NCBI GenBank assembly: GCA_029891345.1
Contig: CM056999.1
Coordinates: forward strand, 28,741,418 to 28,805,417
Direction: 5' to 3'
DNA from: Dryococelus australis
Taxonomy: Eukaryota; Arthropoda; Insecta; Phasmatodea; Phasmatidae
Length of the DNA stretch: 64,000 nucleotides
This document shows positions 13,408-24,470 of the stretch, piece after piece (the first letter of the stretch is position 1; the number at the start of each line of letters is the position of its first letter). The notes below the pieces were generated by a model. That model worked only from the letters and a program-made list of their open reading frames with translations. It did not search any database and was not told the DNA's origin. A program made the translations under genes and the position numbers.

Positions 13408-16165
13408 CAGTGGCGTCTCATTAGGGCAAGCAAGGCAAACAGTGCTTGCCCAGACAGTTTGTTCGCAATGTTATATTTTAAATTATAACTTATATTTACT
13501 TTAAGCTAACTTTTTACTCATGCATTGCACATTCTACTCGGGAAACAATACTGTACATTATAAGAAAACAACTCGTTGGCTAGCAAAAGCAAGATGATTG
13601 GAAGCACTGTAAGTAATGCTTTCAGCAGGTAGGAGGTCGCAATGGTTTCCCGCCCGGGGTGGGGCGGGTGTTTATGTCTGTGCCAACCTGTGTTAGAAGC
13701 TACGATGGTAGTGCTTTCTTCACCGAACTGAAGCGGACATAGCCGAAGCTGGCCTAGTCGCAGGCAGTTGGTGTGGTGTAGTTTACAGTAACTAGATCGA
13801 TGTGTGGGCAAGTTCGTGTGCACAGCAAAAATCGTATTGTTTTTATTTTGTTTAGTTTTGGTGCTGAGAATGTTATACATGTTCAGGCGCGATGTATACC
13901 CTACATAAAAATTATAAAATTACCACTCGAGACTGAGAACTGAGTAGATAGAATGAGTGCAACAGAAACATGTGGATGTAAGTGTGGTGTGTTTGGATTA
14001 TGAGTGAAGCATTTTTTCAGCAGTGCTTTCACTTTTCAAGAAAGATGTGACATAAAATAGGGTAGGCTGACACCGGAACTTACGATCACGACAACATGCA
14101 AGAAAGGTAATTTTGTACGACATTCCCAAAAAAAAAAAAGTTTATCAGAAACACTCGTGGTTACCTAGATGTAACAGCCTAAACAAACTGTTTTGCTGGC
14201 CATGTTAATTGTTTTCAAAGTATGTTAACACGTGGACTGCAACAGAGTATTGTGACCTTAACATAACAATCAGTGCAATTATGTTCATAAACACGAGCGT
14301 TCTGAAGTTCACATAAGTTAATTTTGTCTCTTAAAGAATTTGGCAAAAATTGAGTTGATTTTGGTCTAGATAGTTCCAAAAAATTCAGCACACAACGACA
14401 TGACGAAAAAGTTAAAAGAAACAGAGAAATTTTGAAGTGTTTTTTATATGTGGATTGTTTCTTGGGTGTACAGGAACAGCCTTTCCTTGGTCATGATGAG
14501 ACAAAAGAATCAGAAAATCGTGGAGATTATGTTGAGTTACTTTCTTTAATTGCAACTTATGATCCAGTATTGTCGCAGCACCTTGAGACGTTCACAGTAT
14601 TTTCTGGCCTCTGATGCGATATTTAAAACGACCTAATAGAATCCATTCAAAATATTGTGTTAGATGAAATTAAAAATGAAATTAAAAATCTATTTTTGTT
14701 TCAATTTTACTTCACGAGACGTCGGATTGTGCCAAACTTTCTCAGTTGTCCACTGTTTTAGATTTGTAACAGTAATGGAGATATCAATGAACGATTTTTT
14801 GAATTAACTGATGTTAGCTGTGATAGGTCTGCGGGAGCCATAGCGAGTCATGCAATTGAATTTGTTACAACTAAATGTGTCAGTGAACTTGTCGCGCAGT
14901 CTTATGATGGAGCTGCTGTAATGGCGGGAGATTTAAATGGTTTAGAGAAACTGGTACGTGACAAATTTTCCAGTGCATTTTTTGTACATTGCGCAGCACA
15001 TGTTTCGATACTTGTCTTAACCCAGTCCGTAAATAACATTAGCAAGTGTAAAGTGTTTTTTAGTACACTTTATGGCCTGTCTGCATTTTTTCTCGCACTC
15101 CTCTAATCGGGTAGCATTGCTAGATTAGATTGTTGGAAACTGCTTCCAGGTGTTATGCCAACAAGATGGAATTATACTGGCAGACTTGCCCAAAGTGCAT
15201 TCAGCAATCGGGATTCCCTATTATAAATGTTTTCCACAATAACGAAAAATCCACGGGGATGAGATAGTGACACTATTTCTTCAGCAAACGGTTTCATCAG
15301 TTTTCTAGAAACTTTTGAGAATATGTTTTTTTCCTTATTTTGTTTTCTAAGATTTTGATACCACTGGACACCTATATAACGTAATGTAGACCAAACAACT
15401 GGACATTAGTTTCTGTATTCAGGAGATACAGGAAACGAAAGTAATTCTATGTAAACTCAGACACGATTTTGAAAATGTTTTCTCTGACACACTAAAATTT
15501 GGTTTGGAACCAGAAAAAAAACGTTGGAAATGCAAAGACGCAGTAGACCCAAAGCGAGAGTATTCCAGGCTACACGCCGAAATATCATACAACATCGTAA
15601 CACAATTCGAAACACGTTTCGAAAACATTAACAAATTAAGATTTTTAGAACTTGAAAATGTTACAAAATTCTAGGAGTTTGCGCATAGTTTTCCTGAGGT
15701 CCAGTTGAAATCCCTAATCGAATACTATGGCAGTTACTTTGACCTCGATAAGCTTCGGTCTGAACTAAAAGTTGTGTATAGTCGAGATGCCATGAAAACC
15801 AGAAGTGTCAATAATTTTCTTAAAGACATTCATGAAAATTATTTTTAAAATGCTCTCCCACAGTTCCATAAATTATGTACGTTTGCGGCAACAATACCAT
15901 GTACAATGTCATCTGTGGAGCGTTCTTTTTCAAAACTAAAACGAATTAAGATATATTCACTGAACACAATGGGGCAAAATAGACTCTCTGGTCTCGCACT
16001 TCTCTGCATTGAAAAGAAACTTTTATCAAAAATGAATCTCGCCGGCAATTTTTATGAACGTGTCACTGCGGAATTCGTGAAAATGAGAGAGAGAAGAATT
16101 TATTTTGTGTACAAAAATTAGGGTTGTTGTTTGTTTCAAACCCCCTACGCGCTCTGCTGTGTACC
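13408..16165 (+). mobile_element. Decayed hAT transposon (ZMYM1-like group)
   Basis: The left end is placed at CAGTGGCGTC (13408), a start commonly seen in hAT elements of this group, followed by a GGGCAAGCAAGGCAAAC block. A degenerate transposase gene fills 14110-16121. The right end is uncertain: a CCCCCTACGCGCTCTGCTG motif at about 16141-16159 is the best candidate, but it matches the left terminus poorly and I found no convincing 8-bp target duplication. The element is clearly inactive. Confidence 0.7.
14110..16121 (+). pseudogene. hAT family transposase pseudogene (TTF/ZMYM1-like)
   Basis: The family's proteins are DDE transposases that cut and paste hAT elements. Recognisable parts in order: a TTF-type zinc-finger segment with KLFCWPC and TATEYCDLN near 14.19-14.27 kb; FLGHDETKESENRGDYVELL near 14.47-14.54 kb; SYDGAAVMAGDLNGLEKLV followed by FFVHCAAHVSILVLTQSVNN at about 14.9-15.05 kb; a TRWNYTGRLAQSAF segment near 15.17 kb; and the C-terminal dimerisation region, SSVERSFSKLKRIK with MGQNRLSGLALLCIEKKLL, at 15.9-16.03 kb. 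The region is about 670 codons, close to the usual length. It is dead: stops in the reading frame include TAA at 14206, TGA at 14612, TAG at 15672 and TAA at 15846, and the frame shifts at least once between 15.1 and 15.45 kb. Family assignment is from remembered conserved motifs. Confidence 0.88.
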
Positions 16166-16984
16166 AACAACGCAAATATTTGTGAAAAGTATATCCTGCT
16201 ATGAGCAACACGGTAAGTGATTCAAACAGCTGGGATGTTGCGCATTGTAGGTGAGTTTGTAAAAATTTCTGTAAAAACATTCATTCAAATTTGTCATTTA
16301 CTATTTGTGTAGTATACTTTTACGTTAAAACATTAATTTACTGAATATTAATTGTTACGGGCGTGAATGTTTGTAGATATAATTATAGGTTCTAAGTGTA
16401 ATTTGTTCTCACTTATCAGAAATGTTAATGGAATGCTATAATATGTTATCTAACTCCGTACCGGTGATGAATCGTTCTAACTCTCGATTTCAGTATATAT
16501 GGTAGAGATTTAAAATTAAGCATAATGAAAATGATGTATATAATATGGTCACAGTCACGAGTTTGAGGGTATTTATTTCAAGTCGTTGTCTAATATGATA
16601 ATGGCATGTGCTCTATCTGTACAATCAATGACCTTGGACACTGATCAGACCAACCACAGTTAATTACCAACGCTAGCCGATCCGGATGTCCTTCGCATAC
16701 GTCACACTTCCCTCGCCGGCCCTCAGATGTTCAGCTGTCTCTAGCGGGTGTATAACAGCTAGAGTGAAAACACAATGTACGAGCGGCGCGGGAGTGCATG
16801 TACATTGTGTCTGTGCGTAGAGCATAAATTAACATACTTATTGTAATAATTCCGTTGATAAAATTAACGGTTGGAACAATGGCAAGATAAAGTTGTGCAC
16901 AGTCAATGCAGGGAAGTAATTTAATGTACTGATGTCCATGACCAATGAATCGGAGGAAGGTATTTAATACCACTTTGTGAGGTA
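16166..16984. other. Intergenic, nothing recognised
   Basis: Mostly AT-rich sequence with a short more GC-rich patch near 16.7-16.8 kb. No gene, RNA or repeat could be supported. Confidence 0.5.
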
Positions 16985-17236
16985 GTGAGAGGAGTCAGTG
17001 CAGCGATAGTTGTTTCACCCGCAGTTGTTTACAGAATAAAACAGGAGGTAGGGTTCAAAGACGGCACATCAAAATCTTTTTCTACCCCACACAAACATCG
17101 AGCGAAACGACAAATAAAGACTAACATTGACGAGTTTGACATTCAGGTAGTGAGGTGGACAATAAATAACTTCCACATGATTGATAAGTGTCGACCGATT
17201 GTTGGGTCGGCCGGCAGTGCATTTGTGCTATTATGA
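16985..17236 (+). pseudogene. N-terminal fragment of a Tc1/IS630-type transposase
   Basis: An open frame of 83 codons. GVSAAIVVSPAVVYRIKQEV looks like the end of a helix-turn-helix DNA-binding domain. It is followed by a basic linker (STPHKHRAKRQIK) and by DEFDIQVVRWTINNFHMIDK. In a large insect family of IS630/Tc1-like transposases, a helix-turn-helix, a proline- and lysine-rich linker and a D-DFD--xIRRxVHxFY block occur in this order, which is why I assign it there. The catalytic DDE core is not found downstream, so this is a truncated piece. The first codon in this frame is GTG, so the start is not meaningful. It could alternatively be an exon of a gene derived from such a transposase, but nothing nearby supports that. 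Confidence 0.5.
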
Positions 17237-20019
17237 TTTGTACTCCTACAACATCGATTCAGAAGGAGAACGGTACTGTAAAAACGCGTGCAACCATTAG
17301 TTTAGAATCACATTTCAAGGCTGATGTAAATATTTGCTCTATAAGTACAATACAACTCTGTACATGTATGAATGTATCAATAACACATGTTCCGAAAGCA
17401 GAAGACTGCTTTTCATGGCACATTGACCTATAGATATTTAGTGATGTGGCCTGTGGGATGTGTGTGGTCTAATCTAGGCGTATTACGTCTGTATCGAGTT
17501 GCGAGACAACCTTTGTGGCGTGAACTATCGCTTTGAGTGACAATGTTCAGTGTCGGTGCTTCGAACTACACTGATTAGCAATTCAAGGACATTAGGGTAT
17601 CGTAAACACCGGTTACACCCGTGATCGGTCCTCGCACACACACCGCATGATCTGCTCATATGTCCCTATATCTTCGCAGCTGTGCTGCAGATGGTTGAAA
17701 TCTAATCGTCGGTTTATTTTAGGTGAAATAGCTGCACGATACGATCGGTAAGTTACACGAGCGCCAGGATAATGGTAAATATGTTTTCAGCTCGGCTGTT
17801 ATGACTTCGGCTACCCTTCCTCTCGCATTCCCGCCATCCTGTACGCTGTCACTGAACACCTCCCCTACCGTGGTTCCTATCCTCACTCTGTGCGAGAAGA
17901 ATATTCTCTTTTGATGCGCACTCTACCTGCTTCGGTTTTTCCTGCCTCCTGCTCAGTCGCTTTAACTGCTTTCCATCTTTACATAAACGAATAATAATTT
18001 TTCATGTCTACACTTCTAGGTTTCTGAATGCGAGAGTCTCAGAACCTCTGTGGTAGGAGGCGCAGGGATGTGCGGGCGTGCCAGTCTTGGGCTTGGGTCT
18101 GGCCAACGATCGCATTAATCCCGGTCGCTTTGAGGTGAGAGGACGTGATTCCTCTTCCCTGCATATTGGGAGGCCGAAGAGCGGTATTAAAATAATATTG
18201 ATTTTGAGGGGACAAGGTTCTAAGTTTTATGAAGGTATCTTTGTAATATTTTTCACTCGGGCAACTTTTATGTTAAAAAATATTAATATTTTTACAAGCG
18301 GGGTATTTTATATATAGGTACGAAAAATGTTTAAATGGCACCATTTTGCACCTTGAAATCCAAATTTTTCAGGGGATTACAACGGAACCACCTCCCCCTT
18401 TACTGGGGAGATCAAGGCCATGAAATTATAGCGCGCATCTCCACTGCCCTCAACACTGCATTCTGTTGCTGTTTCATATGCACCTTACTTTAGTGTGGAG
18501 AAACGATCCTTTCTGGCTATTTTGACTGATACTCGGGTGTAAAACCAAGTGCCATAGATAAGTAAGAGCAGGGTATAATAGGTAGACGACACTGGAGGTT
18601 CTCTCCGGAGACATATCCACTGGGGTTGGACTCGAGCTGACAGTGTCTGACACTTGGTATGCTGGAGAGATCGCGATGGAAGAACCCTCAGTGATGGGTC
18701 AACGCAGTGAGCGGCTACACAGCTGTGGCACTTTCTTGACAGGCGGCAGAGTTGAGGAAAGTACATCAACTGGATCATCACGGCTCATCTGAGTGCAGAA
18801 GGTCTCGCAAGACTTTTGTGATCGAAGACATGCGCCGAGTTTGTATATTTGTTGCTGGAAGTGGCCTCCCGCATTGCGTCTGACAGGACGGCTCCTTCAC
18901 TTGAACCCAGTCGGCACTGAAGGACTCAGCTACTCTCCGCCGACACTCACTCCTACTCTCCTTGTTTCGTTCTCTCCCTCTCCTCTCTCGTATATACATG
19001 CTTTAGCAGCAGAGGCGAGTAGCTGGATGAGAAAACCGTTTTAAATACACTAGAAATGAATAACGTCAACTAACCAGCCATAGGTCGTTAACGTTTTCAC
19101 TATCATCGCCGCTCCATGCCCTTTCTGGTTAGCACTAGGGTGCAGGAGTTCTTTTGACACCACTTCACTGGTCGTTTAGATTGTCTTCCTGACATATGAC
19201 TTAGGAGACCTGATTTTCGCGAAAATATTTTACTACTATATATAATTCCAAGAACTTTGGCTCAAATATATTTTTTTCGAGTGTGGTTTTCGTGAATTAA
19301 TTTCATTGCTACATATCTAAATTATTTGCTCCGAAATAATATACTTTTGGTAACCGAATAACGTTTTCTGATTGGCTCACCAAAGTAAGAAAATTCTTCC
19401 CACAAATACATGCTGTCATTAGAGAAATTGCTCACAGGAAACTGAAGGCTAGGCTGAGCTTAAATCTTTTCGCAACAATTTGACAATTTGCTCTACTACA
19501 TTGATAATTTTAAACTTCTTTATTGTACCTGGTTACGGTCTAGCTGTTCTTTACTTTTTACTTAATATTTTTTATGACAACTCTCCATTAGTTTTCTTTT
19601 ATAGCTGTTCATTATCACCTTGATTATTTACATACGTTTATTGTCCTAGTTTCGTGATGTAAGAAGATTGATGGGAAATGTCACAACTTCATGCGTGTCC
19701 CTGAGCACAATCACTGAAATATTTGTTTACGTAGTAGCAGGCAGTGGTATAATTAATCACTGCTATTCCACCATGGCGGCGCGGTGGCACTAGTCCATTA
19801 TTGCTATTTTTTTTAATACTGTACCATACAGTCCATTTTCTGAAGATCGACACACACCGAAAGGGGATACGTCTGGACATATTTTCACCCCTCCACAACC
19901 AGTATTTCGTAACTCGTGATATGTGCTTCGGCCAAGTCACGCGCCAGCCACGTGGACATAAAATGCAACTGACTGGAACTTAGAGGTGTTGGTCAACGCT
20001 TACCAGCGATGTATAGTGC
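17237..20019. other. Intergenic, no supported gene
   Basis: Mixed composition, somewhat more GC-rich at 17.8-19.1 kb. Reading frames of 60-100 codons occur on both strands, but none shows a recognisable domain or a splice-site pattern I could defend. Confidence 0.45.
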
Positions 20020-20145
20020 ACCGGTGAGGTTGAAGTGAAGTGAAGTGAAGATGGAGCAGTGGGGGTTTTCCAAGGCAGGGGTGGAGACTCGAACCCTGGT
20101 CATGTTTGCAGGAGGCGAGTAGTGTGGACCATTACAACCCTCAAC
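20020..20145 (-). repeat. tRNA-derived SINE, internally shortened copy
   Basis: On the minus strand the sequence gives an ACTACTCGCCTCC head, then a pol III B box, AGGGTTCGAGTCTCC, then jumps to the family's distal GCTCCAT/CTTCACTTCA block. It shares head and body words with the fuller copies at 20.55, 35.25 and 35.78 kb but lacks most of the middle. Confidence 0.7.
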
Positions 20146-20549
20146 ACGCGATTGTGAGACATATGGCGCTGAACAGCTGAGGTCTTCACGACACAATGCC
20201 AACGGTAGCCATGTTTCCGTCGTGTAACAAGGAGCAATGGGTGTGACGACATAGCAGCCCGCTCGCAGCAGTGCGGAAACTCACAAGTGTATGACGGTGT
20301 GTGCAGTGTGACGGCTGGTGTCTGAGAGCCCGCCGGACGCCATATGGCCGTCACTTGTCACACACACGCACTAGTGTGCGTGGTCATCCAGCGGGTCGCT
20401 CCAGCAAACGAGATGGAAACCGGGGGTCCCACGTTCAGGTCGCACGCAGCCAACACGGTGACATCTGCCGGCCGACGCTAACATCTGGGCGTGGCCGTGT
20501 AAAAGGACTAAGCCGTGGCCAGTACGTCTGCATTAAAAGGTAATATTTT
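20146..20549. other. GC-richer patch between two SINE copies
   Basis: More GC-rich than the surroundings, with a near-palindromic ACGCACTAGTGTGCGT at about 20366-20381. No gene recognised. Confidence 0.4.
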
Positions 20550-20821
20550 CTTTGGGCTGGTATGGAGTGGTGTGGTGAGATCTGGACAGCTCTTATCATC
20601 GAGGTCTTAACAGCTGATGACGATGAAGCGAGGTGAGTATGGAGCAGCGCCGGAATGTGTTGGCCGGGGAAATGGTAGATCCCCGAGAAAACCCGCTGAC
20701 CAACGGCATCGTCCTGCACAATTTTCACATGCTAAAATATAGCAGCAACTCTGCCGGAAATCGAACCAAGTTCGCCTAGGTGAGATACGAGTAGTCTAAA
20801 CACTACATCGAAGTGGCCCAA
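20550..20821 (-). repeat. tRNA-derived SINE copy
   Basis: Read from right to left, the copy starts GGGCCACTTCGATGTAGTG (degenerate tRNA head) and reaches a good B box, TTGGTTCGATTTCCGG. It then runs through the family body words GACGATGCCGTTGGTC, GCGGGTTTTCTCGGGG, ATTCCGGCGCTGCTCCATAC and TCACCTCGCTTCA. The same body occurs at 35.25-35.59 kb and 35.78-36.03 kb, so this is a dispersed family rather than a chance tRNA resemblance. Confidence 0.85.
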
Positions 20822-22201
20822 ATTTTTTTCGGAATGTGGGAATGTAATAAAAGGAACGAAATCGATATTTGGCTTTCATGGATTCAATCGGCAGATCTAT
20901 AAGAAGAGATGTTTCGTTTGGCGCATATTTTGAATTTTGCTTTTAATTATTGCATTCGATCAAACTTTATTTTAGTGTTGGCTAAATAATATTTGTAATA
21001 TTGAGTGGCCCTTATTTAGCCTGAGCTGTAATAATGACAAACATAGAGACTTAGCATAAATGTTTTAGGAAGATGTTTTAATTAAATGTGTATGTTATGG
21101 AATCCAGGAATTTTGCTGATATTTTGTGGAACTACAGTGCTTAAAAAAAATTAATGCATTAAATTTTACTGGTATTTTCTAGAACTGCAAAGAAAGTCAA
21201 TATGTAAAAAAATTTTAAATGTTCAAAAAGAAATTTACTAATAAAATAACCCATTCACGTGTCATGTGTTCTTTTTATAAATATTATATTTCTCTTTTTT
21301 GTGTACTTTTGTGCCCTGTTCAATCAGGGTTGTTTCTGAAATTGCCGGGCTGTTCTTGAAGTCCACTTTGCTGCGTCTTTGAGATCAAGGATGTAGCACA
21401 TTCTCTCTGAAGTCTTTTTCTTCTCTTGTTTAATTTTCGTTAACATGGTAGTTCTTCATGAGCCTCGTCACTAAAAAATTTATCCTTTTCTTCAAGATTT
21501 GTTTCAGTATGATTGTGGTGATCACTACTGGTTATAGCACTGGCTACAAGTTAGCGTCATTGAATATGTTTTGAAATCAATCTCTTAAGTCTCTGAGCTT
21601 TTGCATAAGGCTATCAATGCTGGCCAATTCTGCATCATGTGTGGCATTTCTGGTTTTGAAGTATTTTGTTGAATTTATTGATAGTTACCAAAATTTTGAA
21701 CAGAATTGATGACATTAATATACATTTGAGCGATTCAAGATATCTTCCGATGCCCATTAGGTACTTTATATATACTCATTATTTATATTGGGTATTTTCT
21801 TTCACTGTAACATAAGTTGATTTCGCAGATTAGGGATGTTAATTGACTATATTGTGGGTTAATTATTTTTAACAGATACCCGCGCTGATTGATTATATAA
21901 TTCTTTATTGGCCAAAGAACCACATAATATAGAAATTATGTTTGTTGGACAGCCATAATCTATATTCTTAATTTACATGTCATTTGTTGTTGAAGTAAAA
22001 CTTCATAAACAACTTTATCATAGCGTTTATTTTTTGAGAAAGTAAATATTTTTTTACAGTGTTTTTTACATTGTGTTACATTTTAGACGTTACTTTTAAT
22101 CATCATAGATGTTACATGCATAACGCGTATGTACTGATTAATAGGTATTCAGAGTATGCATAAATACAAATAAAAATATTTCTAATGTCAATACTTCCGC
22201 G
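20822..22201. other. AT-rich intergenic stretch
   Basis: No coding region, RNA gene or repeat recognised. Confidence 0.5.
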
Positions 22202-22810
22202 ATGCATGGAACTAGGTATTTTGAAACGCTAGAACAAAATGAAAGTTTACCCCTCCCTCCAGTGCTCCACTGGAGCACTGTAATGGGTATGGATCTTATC
22301 TGCGTAGATGGTTCGACGATGTTTGCTGTGGGCTGGACTGGTAGCACGCACGTCATTGCTTCGGTTTCCATATTGTTTATAAACCACAAATGCATCAGAC
22401 TGCAATGGGCACGTATTGGGAGCAATATGAACAGCAACCACTACATCAGGGAGGTTTTAGAGCCGGGGGTATTTCCCTTTATTCAGGCGTCTCCACATGC
22501 CATATTTGAGCTGGACAATACCTGGCCAAATGAGGCGAGGAATCTGCAAGCCGTCTTCAATGAACGAAGTATACCACTGCTTCCCTGGTCTGCACGTTCG
22601 CCTGCCATGAGGCCCATCAGACATGTCTGGGATATAGTTAGTCCGTGACTTGATCGTCAAGGTCCTTCAGCAACCACTGTTGATGCTTTGTGGACTCGCA
22701 TACAAACTGCATGGAGGAATATTCCCCAGGAACACATACAGGTCCTCTTTGATTTCATGCCATGGTGTTTAAGGGTTCTGATTGCAGCACGTAGGGTCTT
22801 CACACCATAA
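22202..22810 (+). pseudogene. Tc1-like transposase, C-terminal part, inactive
   Basis: Tc1 transposases are DDE enzymes that insert at TA. This frame shows NSNHYIREVLEPGVFPFIQ, then LDNTWPNEARNLQ (family form QDNARPHxAR, carrying a catalytic Asp, still present here), then LLPWSARSPAMRPIRHVW (family form SPDLxPIENxW). The third catalytic acidic residue is lost: the E of PIEN is R here. An in-frame TGA lies at 22646-22648. Beyond it the same frame continues with VDALWTRIQTAWRNIPQEHI and LFDFMPW, the usual C-terminal end, to TAA at 22808. The N-terminal DNA-binding half is not found upstream, and inverted terminal repeats were not identified. This is a 5'-truncated, inactive copy. Confidence 0.88.
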
Positions 22811-24024
22811 TGAATTCTCAAGGACGGAGATCATCTACAGTCCTGTAATAATAATCAATAGTGTATTGTTATACACCTAATTTGCAGTATAATGTTCATT
22901 TCAATCACATGGATCCTTCTTGGTGTTGCATTTTTCGCAAATTTCAATGTATTTCCTCTGTGTTTTTGGAGATATCGGTGAAGGCCGACATAAAGTACAG
23001 TAGTTCTATTATCGCCTAATTTGTACCGTGGCACCATCGTGATGCAAGCCGAGTTAATTTACGACAGTTGTCGGTCTTTCTCTTTCTTACAGTCCAGCAC
23101 ACCCCAACAAGAAGGGTGGAGTGAAGAGGGGGATATGTGGCTTACATTAAAGTTTACTCTACTCGCGTTGGGAACATGATTCATAATGGGAGAGCATGAC
23201 ATTAAGAACATTTCTGCAACAAGGTGTGCTGTCGCTTTAAAGACGGCTTCTTTTTGATAAAAATGCAGTTAATTAGTGAGTAAAGTTTGTGTTTGTTTCT
23301 AATTGTGATATATACTCGTCCTTACCAATATATTAAATAATAGCCTAACATTGTTTTCAAACTTTTATGCACAATTTCCAATGTATTTTACAAACATTAA
23401 TGATAAAAATACAATTATGTTTGGCCTTAAACTTTCTTAAACATGCATATTTTCATGTTAAACATTGTTAAGAAGTCAAAAGCTATATATATATATAATC
23501 ATAATTAATCTTTCAACTACATTATCACATTATTTGTTGATATATGTCAGTTGAGGGACATGCAGGCTTCAGGCTAAGATGCCGAGGCATACGGCTGCTA
23601 TCTTGGATCTGGGCTTCCTGCTCTGTAATTCCGGTCCCGCGACCACCATGTTGAATTCCGCCATATTTGTTGCAAGTATGCTGCCATCCCGCCATTTTTT
23701 TTAACCGTATGTAATTTTTCGTGCTCTATAATTCCATGTTGTCTCTCTTGCATTCCATGGGTTTCCTCTGAATGCTCCCATTTTACTATCTCTCACTTTC
23801 TCTGTTATTTCGCAATTACTCTCTTTCTCTCCTTCCTATCACTCTTAATATTTTGCCTTCCTCTCTTCCTCACTTTCTTTCTCTTTTTCTCTATTTCCTT
23901 TACCTCTTTATTTTATCTTTCCATTATTTTCTCTCTTTATCTCTTGTCTCTCACATTCACTCCGTGGTTCTAGAGTCAAGGTAAAGATCAAGATCTAAGG
24001 TCATAGGTCCAGAGTCCGGCTCTT
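22811..24024. other. Intergenic; pyrimidine-rich tract inside
   Basis: No gene recognised. A long TC-rich tract runs from about 23770 to 23960 (CTTTCTCT-type words) and gives a spurious Leu/Ser-rich frame. Confidence 0.5.
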
Positions 24025-24470
24025 CCGGCTCAGAGTCGCAGATCCTTCTCGCCTGCTACAGGAAAAATGAATCATTTCTCAGGATACTTTTATCATATTT
24101 ATAACAAATTTTAAAAATTGATTAATAATACTTTTTTTTTGGAATTTTTGAAAGTTGTTTAGAAGTTTTTGGAGTTTTTTGAGTAGTTTTGCATTTTTTA
24201 GGTCAAACATCGTTGGTCCTGTTCTTATGGCTTAGTGTCACTGACCCTGTCTTGCTGATCCCTCTCGCCTGCACCAGGAAAAATTTCTCATTTCTGATTA
24301 TCATTTAATATTTTTTTTAAATTTTAATAATCTTTAGATATATATTATTTTGGAATTTTTCAGGATTTTAAAAACGTTTTGAAGTTTTTGGTATTAATTG
24401 AGGATTTTTTGGGATTTTTTTAGAGTTTTTGGGATCAAACATCAAGGTCAAAGGTCAAAGGTCCTGGATC
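24025..24470. repeat. Two diverged tandem copies of a unit of about 240 bp
   Basis: Each copy begins near GATCC(T/C)TCTCGCCTGC, followed by CAGGAAAAAT and TCATTTCT, then a T-rich run with GGAATTTTT and GAAGTTTTTGG, and closes with a GATCAAACATC or GGTCAAACATCG block and GGTCCT. The second copy ends in three AGGTCA-type half sites. The copies differ by many substitutions and small indels. Confidence 0.6.

Noticed and set aside
22138-22660. Minus-strand frames overlapping the Tc1-like relic
   Set aside because: Shadows of the plus-strand transposase, which has the recognisable motifs.
23772-23984. Leu/Ser/Phe-rich frame resembling a membrane protein
   Set aside because: It comes from a TC-rich low-complexity tract; no ordered hydrophobic segments beyond composition.
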